Source: an uncultured Bacteroidales bacterium (lineage in GTDB: Bacteria > Bacteroidota > Bacteroidia > Bacteroidales > UBA932). From it: DNA of 64,000 bases. Location of the stretch: the NCBI GenBank assembly GCA_934695325.1, contig CAKUVD010000007.1, positions 1 through 64,000 on the forward strand, read 5' to 3'. The position numbers were made by a program, and so were the translations under genes. Below, piece by piece: positions 25,765 through 35,304 of this stretch (its first letter is position 1; every line of letters starts with the position of its first letter). The notes under the pieces were generated by a model, which saw only the letters and a list, made by a program, of their open reading frames with translations, ran no database searches and was not told the DNA's origin.

Positions 25765-28100
25765 GGTCTTCAAAACGGCTGCAGGCTCTTCTTCTTAGAC
25801 TCTTCCCGCAGAGCCTGTGCGGAAAGGCCGTGGCACTTCTTGCGGCGGCGATGCTGCTGTGGTACTGGCTTTGTCTCCCGAGTGACCTTTTCGAGGGGAC
25901 GGAATACTCCACGGTAGTGGTGGACAGGAACGGCGAACTCCTCGGGGCCAGGATAGCGAAAGACGGGCAATGGCGATTCTGCCCCGAACCTGCCGGCGAC
26001 ATCAGGCTCCACGACAATGACGGCAGAGAAAAGTACTATACTGCGCTGATTGAATTTGAAGACAGATGGTTCCGGTGGCACCCGGGGGTCAATCCAGTGG
26101 CTATCGGAAGGGCTTTCATGTCGAATGTCCGCAACCGGCGCATCGTCAGCGGAGGGAGCACCATCACGATGCAGGTCATCAGGATGTCCAGGCGCAGGGA
26201 AAGATCCGTATGGCAGAAGATTACGGAAGCCGTTATGGCGACCCGGCTGGAAATCAAATGTTCCAAAGACGAGATACTGAAGCTTTATTCCGACAACGCT
26301 CCGTTCGGCGGGAATGTCGTAGGAATAGATGCCGCAGCCTGGAGATACTTCGGCCGCCCTGTAACGGAACTGTCCTGGGGCGAGGCGGCGATGCTGGCCG
26401 TCCTGCCGAATTCTCCTTCAAGCATAAGGCTGGAGAAAAACAGAGAGAGGCTCCTGGCAAAGCGAAACAGGCTGCTCGCCAGACTTGAGAGCCACGGGAA
26501 AATCACTACTGAAGAATACGAGACCGCCTGTTCCGAGCCGCTGCCGTCAGAGCCGAAGCCGCTGCCATCGCTGGCGGCCCAGATGGTGGATGACATCGCC
26601 GAAAACCAGTTGCGGAACGGAAGGAATTATACCGTCATCACAGCCATAAACGGCAAACCTGTCAATGGCTCCGTAACCGAAACCTCCGGAAAATACGTCC
26701 GGACCAGCATTGACATAGACCTCCAGCGACGTGCGGAAGAAATTCTGGATCGCAGGAGCGAAGAATTCGCAATGGAAGGAATCGGAGACCTGGCGGCCAT
26801 CGCGGAAAATGTCTCCACGGGTGAGATTCTTATCTACTGCGGCAATGCGGCTCCTGGCAGGAAGCGCCCCGGTGGCAATGTAAATGCCGCAAGAGCTCCG
26901 CGCAGCTCCGGAAGCATACTGAAGCCGTTCCTGTATTGTGACGCCTTGGCGGACGGGGTGGCGCTGCCCTATTCACTACTTGCAGACACACCGGTGAACA
27001 TCAACGGTTTCGCGCCTCAGAACTTTAACCGCACTTATGAAGGGGCGGTTCCGGCAGCAGAGGCTCTCAGTCGCTCGCTCAACATCCCGGCAGTGCATCT
27101 TCTGAAAGACTATGGGGTGCAGAGGTTCAAGGAAAACCTGGCCAAGAGAGGGCTGACCACTTTCACTAGAAGCGCTTCCGACTATGGCCTGTCGCTCATC
27201 CTCGGTGGCGGTGAGTGCAGGCTTGATGAAGTCACGGCTGCATATTCTGAAATGGCAAGAGAATATCTCCGCTCGGAACAATGCAGGACTCACGATGACC
27301 CCATATCAGTCTGGTACACTCTAGACGCCCTGAAGGAAGTAAGCCGTCCGGACGAGATGGACTGGCATATAATAAGATCCATAAGGAGGGTGGCGTGGAA
27401 GACGGGGACAAGCTACGGCTACCGTGACGCCTGGGCAGTAGGTGTCACTCCGGCCTGTGCAGTAGGAGTATGGGCCGGCAATGCCTCCGGAGCCGGTGCA
27501 CCCGGTCTTCTAGGAGCGAGGACCGCAGGGCCAGTGATGTTTGACCTCCTCGGAATACTGCCGTCCGGTTCCGCAGAATGGTTCCCGGAGCCAACTGCGA
27601 CAGATGGCGTCAGAATGGAGATCTGCAGTGAGTCCGGATTCATCGCAGGGCCATATTGCGCTGACCGTGACACTGTCCTGCTGCCAAGAGCCGCTGTCAA
27701 GAGCCGCACCTGCCCATATCATATTATGGAGCACGGAAAGATGACGTTCAGGCTCCCGCCGGCGATGGAATGGTTCTACAGGCAGCGGCATCCAGAATAT
27801 GAGTCGATGCTGGCTCACTCCGACGGCTCGTCAGCCACTCCGATGGAGTTCATCTATCCGGGAAGCGGCAGCAGGGTGACATTGCCTCGGCAGATGGACG
27901 GAGCGCCCGGTGAAATCGTCTTGAACCTCGCTCATCACGACAGGGACGCCACTGTCTATTGGCATCTTGACCAGACCTATATCGGCGAGACGAGATTCAT
28001 CCATCAGATGCGAATACGTCCGGAGCCAGGCAGTCACAGCATCACGGTCGTCGATGACGCCGGAAATTCCCTGTCTGTCCAAATTTATGTGACCGGATAG
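25758..28100 (+). CDS. pbpC: Penicillin-binding protein 1C, bifunctional
   Basis: The 780-residue protein combines a cytoplasmic start with one membrane anchor (LLAAAMLLWYWLC), a GT51 glycosyltransferase domain (catalytic Glu in EFEDRWFRWHPGVN; GGSTITMQVIRM) and a transpeptidase domain. The transpeptidase motifs are intact: SxxK in RSSGSILKPF, SxN in SLNIPA and KTG in WKTGTSYGYRDAW. A C-terminal BiPBP-type beta domain (about 700-780) follows. It polymerises and cross-links peptidoglycan in the periplasm. Pairing with the overlapping alpha-2-macroglobulin gene is the known arrangement for envelope repair after attack. In contrast to the two PBP-like proteins at 2558-4006 and 11503-13296, all catalytic residues are present here. 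Confidence 0.96.
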   Translation: MVRSSKRLQALLLRLFPQSLCGKAVALLAAAMLLWYWLCLPSDLFEGTEYSTVVVDRNGELLGARIAKDGQWRFCPEPAGDIRLHDNDGREKYYTALIEFEDRWFRWHPGVNPVAIGRAFMSNVRNRRIVSGGSTITMQVIRMSRRRERSVWQKITEAVMATRLEIKCSKDEILKLYSDNAPFGGNVVGIDAAAWRYFGRPVTELSWGEAAMLAVLPNSPSSIRLEKNRERLLAKRNRLLARLESHGKITTEEYETACSEPLPSEPKPLPSLAAQMVDDIAENQLRNGRNYTVITAINGKPVNGSVTETSGKYVRTSIDIDLQRRAEEILDRRSEEFAMEGIGDLAAIAENVSTGEILIYCGNAAPGRKRPGGNVNAARAPRSSGSILKPFLYCDALADGVALPYSLLADTPVNINGFAPQNFNRTYEGAVPAAEALSRSLNIPAVHLLKDYGVQRFKENLAKRGLTTFTRSASDYGLSLILGGGECRLDEVTAAYSEMAREYLRSEQCRTHDDPISVWYTLDALKEVSRPDEMDWHIIRSIRRVAWKTGTSYGYRDAWAVGVTPACAVGVWAGNASGAGAPGLLGARTAGPVMFDLLGILPSGSAEWFPEPTATDGVRMEICSESGFIAGPYCADRDTVLLPRAAVKSRTCPYHIMEHGKMTFRLPPAMEWFYRQRHPEYESMLAHSDGSSATPMEFIYPGSGSRVTLPRQMDGAPGEIVLNLAHHDRDATVYWHLDQTYIGETRFIHQMRIRPEPGSHSITVVDDAGNSLSVQIYVTG

Positions 28101-28141
28101 GCTATTTCTTTGAAATTCTTGAAATAAAAATAGTAGTTGTT

Positions 28142-28172
28142 CTTGCAAATGTAACAAAAACTTCTAACTTTG
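28142..28172 (+). promoter_or_regulatory. Promoter of the secreted-hydrolase operon
   Basis: CTTG (28142-28145), a 19-base spacer and TAACTTTG (28165-28172) match the Bacteroidota consensus. The start codon at 28269 is about 90 bases beyond the predicted transcription start, in a gene-free AT-rich leader with no recognised structure. Confidence 0.7.
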
Positions 28173-28268
28173 CCTTCGGGCACTCATTTTTAGCAAACAA
28201 TCTCCAGAAACATATTATAGTACTATATAATGAAAACATAAGTTTAACCAACCAAAAATCAAAACACG

Positions 28269-28619
28269 GTGAAGAAGTTTTGGATCTTTGCGCTATTATG
28301 CGTCGCGATGTCCTGCGCACAGCAGGAGCATTCCCCTACGGATGTCTTATCGAAAGATGACGCTCCACTGACATTGAAGTCTTTGCTTGCCCCTGTTACG
28401 AGGTCTGCGGCAGAGAGTGTGGACAGCGCATATGTCCGTAGTCAGGTTCAGTCTGACAAGGATATATTTATGCTCAATAGAGTCATATTCAAGGACAGCA
28501 CATATATCCTGACTCTGAAAGAAGAGGATGCAGCATTTCTTGGTATCTCACGTGAATTATATGGCAGATACGTGGACTATGTCAATCGGCTGAACGAGCA
28601 GATATCTAACCTTAAATAG
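28269..28619 (+). CDS. Small lipoprotein of unknown function
   Basis: The gene starts at GTG (28269), the only start giving a full signal peptide: MKKFWIFALLCVAMSC with the lipid-bearing Cys at residue 16. The mature part (about 100 residues) is polar, with two charged helical stretches and a strand pair (RVIFKDSTYILTLKEED), and ends with a helix NRLNEQISNLK. No domain is recognised. It lies 9 bases before the secreted hydrolase gene and is the first gene after the promoter, so it may be a membrane-attached partner or inhibitor of that hydrolase. This is inferred from position alone. Confidence 0.75.
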   Translation: MKKFWIFALLCVAMSCAQQEHSPTDVLSKDDAPLTLKSLLAPVTRSAAESVDSAYVRSQVQSDKDIFMLNRVIFKDSTYILTLKEEDAAFLGISRELYGRYVDYVNRLNEQISNLK

Positions 28620-28628
28620 AACGGCCCT

Positions 28629-31600
28629 ATGAAAATAAAAAAATCTCTCGAAATCATTTCATCCGTTATACTCCTTTTCTTAGGGACGAGTTTTGCATCC
28701 GGACAGAACTCTCTTACAGATAACTCCGACGTCCGGAAATCACTGGATAATATGTTCAGAAATCTGGACAAGACAAGAATACCGACAGGGCTGCTGCTGG
28801 ATTACGCAGTCGACATTGTCGATTTTGAGAAATTTGACGGCAAAGAACTTACAGACAGCAACATCGTTTCCCTGTCACTTCTTCAGGACATACTCAACTG
28901 TGTAAATTCAGCTTCCGTAACAGGGACACAACCTGCAGGAGACGTAAGCAAACTACTGGATGTCCCATCAGTGTCCAATACGGTAGGACTTCATTTAGCC
29001 GTGTTCAAGTACAACTATATTAAAGCGAACGTTCTGGAAGATGGGCTGCTCCTATATGATGAAGCGGCTGAAATAGTCTCAGATATGTACAAGGATGGAG
29101 TATGGCAGAACCCTTATGCAGAGAACTTCATAGCGGCCTTTGCTCCGTCGTCAGAGATTTCGCAGTCATTGGATGTCTCGTTCAACATATCAAAGTCCAT
29201 AATCAGGAGCAATGTTCAAGAAGACATTACCGTGCTATTTGATGCCGGGGATGGAGCCGGTTATCGCAATGTGTCATCTCTCGGAAGCATTTCCGTAAGC
29301 TACCCTGAATCGGGGATGAAGGAACTTAGGATGCGCATCATCGTTGAAGGAAAAACTTTAGAACTCCATTCTCAGATATATGTCGCACAGAAAGCTACTC
29401 CGATGGGGAATACAGAGCCAGACTTTCAGATTGCCAAATCCGCCGCATATAATGGAGAGACAGTCAAAGGGCTAATGTCCTGTTACTATAGAAACCACAG
29501 CACGCTGGTGAATCCTTTCATTGTAGTCGAGGGGTTTGATCCGTGGGAATATAGAGATCTTGTCGGTGAGGAAAATGAGTGTGAACTTGGTGTCCACCTT
29601 GCAGCTACCAATCATCTTAACTTTTTCGAAACAGAGTTTAAAACCAGTGATTATGATCTGATATACATAGACTGGGATAATTCCACGGCGGATATACGTG
29701 CGAATGCGAAACTTCTGATAGAGTTCATCAAGGAGGTCAATGCTATGAAAGAAGCGAGTGGTTGCGATGAGCCAAATGTACTTATGGGACAGAGTATGGG
29801 AGGTCTGGTTTCCAGATATGCATTGTGTAAGATGGAGGATGCAGGAGAAGCGCATCAAGTAGGGACATTCATAACGCACGACACTCCGCATCTTGGTGCG
29901 AATGTACCTCTCGGAGCTTTATATTTCGTCCAGCAGGCTCTTTGCCTCGTTCACGGCTATGATACAGCCGTAGGACTTGCAGACCTATTCAGCGGCGGAG
30001 TTCTGTCCGAAGCTGAAAGGACATTATATAAAATCCTGTATTCTACATCCGTAAGACAGATGCTAGTGAATTATGTCACCCCTTCGATGAAGATAGACAA
30101 TACCGTTCATAACGAATGGCAGAACGAGCTGGACAGAATGGGATTTCCAGAAACACCCCAGAATCTGTCCATCGTGAACGGTCGTGAATATACACAGAAT
30201 TATGCCTATGGCTCGCATTATCTTTATATGGAAGGTTACGTCAAGACAAAGTTCTGGGCCGAGCTCATTATGCCGGTGGCCAACATCCTTACAGGGTCTA
30301 TTCTTAGCGGGTTGTTAAATGGTTTGGATCTTCAGGCTTTAAGAAAGGCTGTAAAGTGGTGGGGATCCAACAAGCTTAGGGTGAATGCTGAAATAAACCC
30401 ATTGTCCGTCTCAAATACAGGAAGGACATTGTCAGAAATCAGTGTGAAGTTCACAAAGAAATATCTTTGGATCGTACCAAAGACATATACTCTTTTTTAC
30501 GACAAGAGGACAATCCCTTCCGGAATGCTATATTATGATGATATGCCGGGTTCCAAGTACAACTTGGGACTTGACAAGAACACAGACGAGACGGAATCAG
30601 ATGAAACGCCGTTTTACCAAGAGGAGGACGGGCATAATGCTATAAGCAAATACTCTTACAGAGTAGGTATCATCAGGGACATAATGTTCATTCCGTCAGC
30701 GAGCGCCTTATGTGTCGGAGCATCTGGAAGACTTGACGGTACCACATCTATGACTGACTTCTATGTCTCTCCTCCGTCTGTATCGTCTTGTCCTTTTGAT
30801 GCGTATTATTTATTTGAAGAGCCATCGCAGCACATTGAAATCAATAAAGATGTTTATAATTGGATAAAAAAACAATCCGATTTCAAGATCGTTGGACCAC
30901 AACGAGCAGAATCAGGTGCCAAGTATGTTGCATCAGGTTGTTCAGGTGTAAGATGGTACACCTCCGATTTGACGAAGGCAAGCATCAGCAGTTCCGGAGA
31001 GCTGCAGGTTACCGGGTCTGGCTCTGTGGAGATTGTCGCAGAAAAATATGATGAAGGAATTATGTATCGCGCAAGAAAGAATGTGATTGTGGATTTCCCT
31101 GATATGCTCATCGACAGCGAATACAGGGCTGGACTTGGATATATGGCGACTGTCCGGACATTGAACATCTCCGATATGGAATTCATAAACGAGCTTGTCT
31201 CTTCAGGCGATCTCCAGTATGAATGGACTTACATAAACGGCGAAGGAACTTTACGCACGATAGAGACTGGAAGCAATACATATTCATTCATTCCTGATGA
31301 GAAAGGAGTGTCCACTATCTGCGTGCGTCTTGTCGAAGGCGAAAAGAAAGGAAATTTGTATACACTGTCGTTTGACGACAAATCCATATTCAAACTTACC
31401 CACCCGTATGTGATAGTGAACTCTGAAGGCACTGCTATAATTGCCGGAGAGCCTTATGGGGGTCCGATGACTGAAGATGATGTCTTCGCCATCAAGTTCA
31501 ATTCAATGCCTTCAGTTGGATTGTCAGACTTGTCGGAACGCATCCAGGAGATGAAGGAGAACGGATGCTATATGATCAATGTAAAGCAAAGACTTATAAA

Positions 31601-31880
31601 ACCTTTTGCGCTTGAATATGATTATGGCAGTTATTCAGTGGAGAATGATTGGTGGGAGTTTGATTTTTTCAATGAGGCATCGTTCCTTAGCGACTTGAAA
31701 AAAGCGAAGGACAGCACTGAAGAACAGATTATAGGCGAGTATCATATCACGCTGTTTGAGCCTTCAGATGCGAGGCGGGCCTTGCAGACATTTGCCTTCA
31801 CTGTCCTGAGCAAGCCGGACTTTATGGTGGTCAAGCCAAAACCCGATCCCGACCTGCCGATATTCAAGCCTCTTGAATAG
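28629..31880 (+). CDS. Large secreted alpha/beta hydrolase, PGAP1/lipase-like
   Basis: The 1,083-residue protein has a signal peptide (IISSVILLFLGTSFASGQ) and no lipobox. The central domain is an alpha/beta hydrolase: FIVVEGFDPWEYRDL, DYDLIYIDWDN, then the nucleophile elbow VLMGQSMGGLVSRYAL with Ser near residue 389 and a following HDTPHLGANVPLG, as in PGAP1/lipase-like enzymes acting on esters. A beta-rich C-terminal half (Ig-like, VKWYTSD-type pattern near residue 775) is probably for binding or surface display. No type IX sorting tail is recognised. It lies between two small exported proteins in one transcription unit. Substrate unknown; lipid or acylated glycan is plausible. Confidence 0.8.
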   Translation: MKIKKSLEIISSVILLFLGTSFASGQNSLTDNSDVRKSLDNMFRNLDKTRIPTGLLLDYAVDIVDFEKFDGKELTDSNIVSLSLLQDILNCVNSASVTGTQPAGDVSKLLDVPSVSNTVGLHLAVFKYNYIKANVLEDGLLLYDEAAEIVSDMYKDGVWQNPYAENFIAAFAPSSEISQSLDVSFNISKSIIRSNVQEDITVLFDAGDGAGYRNVSSLGSISVSYPESGMKELRMRIIVEGKTLELHSQIYVAQKATPMGNTEPDFQIAKSAAYNGETVKGLMSCYYRNHSTLVNPFIVVEGFDPWEYRDLVGEENECELGVHLAATNHLNFFETEFKTSDYDLIYIDWDNSTADIRANAKLLIEFIKEVNAMKEASGCDEPNVLMGQSMGGLVSRYALCKMEDAGEAHQVGTFITHDTPHLGANVPLGALYFVQQALCLVHGYDTAVGLADLFSGGVLSEAERTLYKILYSTSVRQMLVNYVTPSMKIDNTVHNEWQNELDRMGFPETPQNLSIVNGREYTQNYAYGSHYLYMEGYVKTKFWAELIMPVANILTGSILSGLLNGLDLQALRKAVKWWGSNKLRVNAEINPLSVSNTGRTLSEISVKFTKKYLWIVPKTYTLFYDKRTIPSGMLYYDDMPGSKYNLGLDKNTDETESDETPFYQEEDGHNAISKYSYRVGIIRDIMFIPSASALCVGASGRLDGTTSMTDFYVSPPSVSSCPFDAYYLFEEPSQHIEINKDVYNWIKKQSDFKIVGPQRAESGAKYVASGCSGVRWYTSDLTKASISSSGELQVTGSGSVEIVAEKYDEGIMYRARKNVIVDFPDMLIDSEYRAGLGYMATVRTLNISDMEFINELVSSGDLQYEWTYINGEGTLRTIETGSNTYSFIPDEKGVSTICVRLVEGEKKGNLYTLSFDDKSIFKLTHPYVIVNSEGTAIIAGEPYGGPMTEDDVFAIKFNSMPSVGLSDLSERIQEMKENGCYMINVKQRLIKPFALEYDYGSYSVENDWWEFDFFNEASFLSDLKKAKDSTEEQIIGEYHITLFEPSDARRALQTFAFTVLSKPDFMVVKPKPDPDLPIFKPLE

Positions 31881-31917
31881 GACTCATTAACAGTATATAA
31901 CAATAAATTAGTTTGCT

Positions 31918-32520
31918 ATGAAAAGAATCATTGCTTTCCTGGTGACTTCGTTCATCATACTGACGTCAATGTCAGACTGCGTCAAGAATGAGTGGCTTCA
32001 TAATGTCAATGATATCTACATCTCTGTCAATGTCGATGGCAGGACATATCAGATGACGGAGATTGATTATGGGTTTCTGAATAAAACTGATCCGAGCGGG
32101 AAAGGGTATTATCACGATAAATGGAGAGAAGAAGGCGCAATATTCGGGTTCAGAGTCATAGATCCTCCTTATGTGGGGGACGATGAGAATGCTCCTGACA
32201 TTAAATATAGTTTGTGCATTAAATCTGAAGGTGGTTTCGAACTTGACAAGTGGTATCCATTATGTGACACAAAATTCGATTCAGATATTGAGGTGTTTAT
32301 TCAAGAGGAGAAGAACTATAGGCTATATAAAATCACTGAAGGGATGATGCGTTTAACCAGGTTCGACAAGAAGGGAAGCTTCTATTATTTCGATGGAGAG
32401 TTCTGGTTCACCGCAGTAAATCCTGACGATGAAATGGATGTGGTAAGAGGTACTGACGGCGTGTTTAAGACGGTTCGCGCAGATGTGCCTACGCCATATC
32501 CTGGAGACCAAAAGAACTGA
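31918..32520 (+). CDS. Unknown exported 200-residue protein
   Basis: An N-terminal signal (MKRIIAFLVTSFIILTSMSDC) precedes a beta-rich mature region that begins DIYISVNVDGRTYQMTEIDYG, a pattern common in Bacteroidales lipoproteins; the segment around Cys21 (SMSDC) is a poor lipobox, so lipidation is doubtful. The middle (GKGYYHDKWREEGAIFGFRV) and the end (FYYFDGEFWFTAVNPDDE) look like one compact beta sandwich. It closes the hydrolase operon and is followed by a strong terminator. No enzyme motif is visible; a binding or accessory role to the hydrolase is only an inference. Confidence 0.72.
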   Translation: MKRIIAFLVTSFIILTSMSDCVKNEWLHNVNDIYISVNVDGRTYQMTEIDYGFLNKTDPSGKGYYHDKWREEGAIFGFRVIDPPYVGDDENAPDIKYSLCIKSEGGFELDKWYPLCDTKFDSDIEVFIQEEKNYRLYKITEGMMRLTRFDKKGSFYYFDGEFWFTAVNPDDEMDVVRGTDGVFKTVRADVPTPYPGDQKN

Positions 32521-32528
32521 GATTTTCT

Positions 32529-32566
32529 TTCCCTGTGCAGGATGCTTTCCGCACAGGGAATCTTTT
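32529..32566 (+). terminator. Strong intrinsic terminator
   Basis: TTCCCTGTGC (32529-32538) pairs perfectly with GCACAGGGAA (32551-32560), followed by TCTTTTC. It closes the hydrolase operon 9 bases after its last stop. Confidence 0.92.
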
Positions 32567-32881
32567 CTCTTCACAAATACGACAGGTCACCATATCTAAG
32601 TCAGTAAGGATTCACCAAATACCTATCCGCTACCGCTTTGCGAACCAGTCGTCAAGTATCCATCGGCGCTCTAGATTCCAGCCGAGGATGGCTGAACGTG
32701 ATGACGACTATGCTCCTGCCCGGTTCATCTTCAAGATTTGAAGTATATGCACTTCAGAAAAATCCCTTCCATCACGATGGAGTTTGCGATGATCAATGGC
32801 GTCAGGAGGAATCCGGAGATGCTTCTGAACAGGAGTTTTCAGAAGCCCCCAGAAATATTTTCAGCACACTCTTTTTTTGAC
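32567..32881. other. Gene-free stretch, nature unknown
   Basis: No convincing gene is seen. Short frames on both strands give fragments that look partly protein-like (minus: a stop-interrupted stretch containing LERRWILDDWFAKR; plus: AERDDDYAPARFIFKI) but none is complete or recognised. It may be decayed coding sequence. Confidence 0.35.
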
Positions 32882-32889
32882 TATGTTTG
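32882..32889 (+). promoter_or_regulatory. -7 box of the murB promoter
   Basis: TATGTTTG matches TAnnTTTG; no good -33 TTTG is seen at the usual distance. Its position 22-29 bases before the ATG at 32911 argues that the in-frame ATG at 32887, which lies within this box, is not used. Confidence 0.5.
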
Positions 32890-32910
32890 CATATTATTCA
32901 GAAAAAGACA

Positions 32911-33954
32911 ATGCTGAAAAAATATAAGAATAAGGATCTTACAGACCTGAACACCTTCAGGATGCGGGTGAAGTGCCGCCAGTTCATTGAATATGACTCC
33001 GTCGCCGACCTCATTGACATAGACTTCAGCGAGCTCGCGGCACCTGTAAGACATATCGGAGGAGGCAGCAATCTGCTTTTCCGGGAAGATTTCGACGGAA
33101 CCATCCTGCATTCAGCCGTGAAGTTCATCTATGAGCTTCCGGAAGAGGATGATCTCCGCAGGTCTGACGACGAAACGCTGGTCTCCGTGGGAGCAGGAGT
33201 AATCTTCGACGACTTCTGCGAGTGGGCGGCCGAAAACGGATACTGGGGTCCCGAGAACCTTTCGCATATCCCTGGCGAGACCGGTGCCGCGGCGGTGCAG
33301 AACATCGGAGCCTACGGTGCGGAGGCGGCTGACATCATAAGGCAGGTGTGCTGCTATGACACCGAGGAAGAAGAATTCGTCAGGTTCAATGCAGAAGACT
33401 GCGGATATGGATACAGGACGTCGATATTCAAGTCTCCGGAGCTCAAGGACAGATATATAGTCACAAATGTGATCTTCGCTCTGAGCAAGACAGCCAAACC
33501 TCGTCTGGACTACGGCCACGTGCGCACAGCGGTCGAAGAAGCCACCGGCGGCAATGCCGTCACTCCAGGACTTGTGAGAAAAGTCATAACAGACATAAGG
33601 AAGGCCAAGCTTCCTGAGGTGTCGGAGATCGGGAGCGCCGGAAGTTTCTTCAAGAATCCGGTAGTGCCGGAAGAGAAGTTCCGGAAGGTGCAGGAAGCGG
33701 TGGAAGGATGCGAAGTGCCACATTACAATACAGCCGACGGGGTGAAGATTCCGGCCGCTTTTCTGATAGAACAATGCGGATGGAAAGGATATTCCTATGG
33801 CAATGCTGCGGTCTATGCAAAACAGCCGCTTGTGCTCATAAACGCTACCGGCGACGCACGTCCATCTGAAATCATTGACTTAAAAGATAGGATCACTGCA
33901 TCAGTAAAAGAAAAATTCGGCATCGAACTTCAGCCTGAAGTGGAAATAATCTGA
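32911..33954 (+). CDS. murB: UDP-N-acetylenolpyruvoylglucosamine reductase MurB
   Basis: MurB reduces UDP-GlcNAc-enolpyruvate to UDP-MurNAc with NADPH and FAD in the cytosol, the second step of peptidoglycan precursor synthesis. The 347-residue product shows the FAD-binding segment (IGGGSNLLF), the GETGAAAVQNIGAYG loop, the type I insert with YGYRTSIFK, and the active-site Ser in GSAGSFFKNP. I use the ATG at 32911 (MLKKYKNKD) instead of 32887 because a TATGTTTG promoter box covers the latter. murA follows after 16 bases, so the first two committed steps are co-transcribed in reverse order. Confidence 0.96.
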   Translation: MLKKYKNKDLTDLNTFRMRVKCRQFIEYDSVADLIDIDFSELAAPVRHIGGGSNLLFREDFDGTILHSAVKFIYELPEEDDLRRSDDETLVSVGAGVIFDDFCEWAAENGYWGPENLSHIPGETGAAAVQNIGAYGAEAADIIRQVCCYDTEEEEFVRFNAEDCGYGYRTSIFKSPELKDRYIVTNVIFALSKTAKPRLDYGHVRTAVEEATGGNAVTPGLVRKVITDIRKAKLPEVSEIGSAGSFFKNPVVPEEKFRKVQEAVEGCEVPHYNTADGVKIPAAFLIEQCGWKGYSYGNAAVYAKQPLVLINATGDARPSEIIDLKDRITASVKEKFGIELQPEVEII

Positions 33955-33970
33955 CAATCATAACCTAGAA

Positions 33971-35293
33971 ATGGAAGACAACAGCACATTCATAGTGGAA
34001 GGAGGACATCGTCTGAGCGGCAGCATCACTCCCCAGGGCGCAAAAAACGAGGCCCTCGAGGTAATAAGCGCAGTCTTGCTCACAGACGAAGAGGTCACGA
34101 TAAGCAATATACCGGAAATCCTTGACGTAAAGAACCTCATAGGACTTCTGGAGGAAATGGGCGTCAAGGTGCGCCGTATCGAGAAAGGAAAATACTCCTT
34201 CCGCGCGGACAGCATTGACGTAAAATATATCGAGAGCGAAGACTTCGTGCGCAGGTGCGCATCCCTCCGCGGCTCCGTGATGGTAGCCGGGCCGCTTCTT
34301 GCGAGGTTCGGACGCACCTGGTTCCCGAAGCCTGGAGGAGACAGAATCGGCCGCAGACGCGTGGACACGCACATCCAGGGAATGATAAATCTCGGAGCGA
34401 CATACAGATACGACGAGAACAGGAAAGCCTTCTGTCTGGAGGTCCCAGGGGCAAGCGTCCTGAAGGGGAATTATATGCTTCTGGACGAGGCTTCCGTCAC
34501 TGGAACCGCTAACATACTTATGGCTTCCGTGCTTGCCGAAGGCAAGACCACAATCTACAATGCAGCCTGCGAGCCTTATATCCAGCAGCTTTGCAGGATG
34601 CTCACAGCAATGGGAGCCGACATCTCCGGCATCGGCTCGAATCTGCTGACAATCAACGGTTACAAACATCTTCACGGAGCCTCGCACAGAATCCTTCCGG
34701 ATATGATAGAAGTCGGCAGTTTCATAGGTATGGCCGCATTGAACCGAAGTTCTCTGACCATCAAGGATGTATCCTGGAAGAACCTGGGCATAATCCCGGA
34801 GAGTTTCCGAAGACTGGGCATCCATCTTGAGCAGAGAGGAGAAGACATCTTCATCCCGGAGCAGGACAGCTATGTCATAGATTCTTTTATGGACGGATCC
34901 ATAATGACCATCTCTGACGCTCCGTGGCCAGGCCTCACTCCTGACTTGCTGAGCGTCCTGCTTGTGGTGGCGACTCAGTGCAGGGGCAGTGTGCTTATTC
35001 ACCAGAAAATGTTTGAAAGCAGGCTTTTCTTCGTAGACAAGCTCATAGAGATGGGAGCGCAGATAATCCTCTGCGATCCGCACAGGGCGGTGGTGATAGG
35101 GCACGACCACAAGTTCCGTCTCAGGGCGGGCAATATGCTTTCTCCTGACATCCGCGCAGGCATCGCTCTTCTTATAGCCGCAATGTCGGCGAAAGGTGTC
35201 AGCACTATAAGCAACGTCGGCCAGATAGACCGCGGATATGAGGACATTGACCTTAGACTTAACGCATTAGGGGCAAAGATAACTAGACGCTAA
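33971..35293 (+). CDS. murA: UDP-GlcNAc 1-carboxyvinyltransferase MurA, Asp-type
   Basis: The 440-residue enzyme adds enolpyruvate to UDP-GlcNAc, the first committed step of peptidoglycan synthesis in the cytosol. Landmarks: GAKNEALEVISAVLL (substrate Lys-Asn), VMVAGPLLARFG, and RRRVDTHIQGMINLGA. In the loop where fosfomycin-sensitive enzymes have a Cys (GCxIG) this one reads G-G-D124-R-I-G. Asp here supports catalysis but does not react with fosfomycin in known MurA variants, so intrinsic resistance is expected. Length is slightly more than the ~420 of other families. It lies between murB and the endonuclease gene, 11 bases from the latter. Confidence 0.96.
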   Translation: MEDNSTFIVEGGHRLSGSITPQGAKNEALEVISAVLLTDEEVTISNIPEILDVKNLIGLLEEMGVKVRRIEKGKYSFRADSIDVKYIESEDFVRRCASLRGSVMVAGPLLARFGRTWFPKPGGDRIGRRRVDTHIQGMINLGATYRYDENRKAFCLEVPGASVLKGNYMLLDEASVTGTANILMASVLAEGKTTIYNAACEPYIQQLCRMLTAMGADISGIGSNLLTINGYKHLHGASHRILPDMIEVGSFIGMAALNRSSLTIKDVSWKNLGIIPESFRRLGIHLEQRGEDIFIPEQDSYVIDSFMDGSIMTISDAPWPGLTPDLLSVLLVVATQCRGSVLIHQKMFESRLFFVDKLIEMGAQIILCDPHRAVVIGHDHKFRLRAGNMLSPDIRAGIALLIAAMSAKGVSTISNVGQIDRGYEDIDLRLNALGAKITRR

Positions 35294-35304
35294 TTTTTTT
35301 GAGA

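Noticed and set aside
33965..35110. 381-residue frame antisense to murA
   Set aside because: A shadow of a highly biased coding sequence; no recognisable family, and murA is certain.
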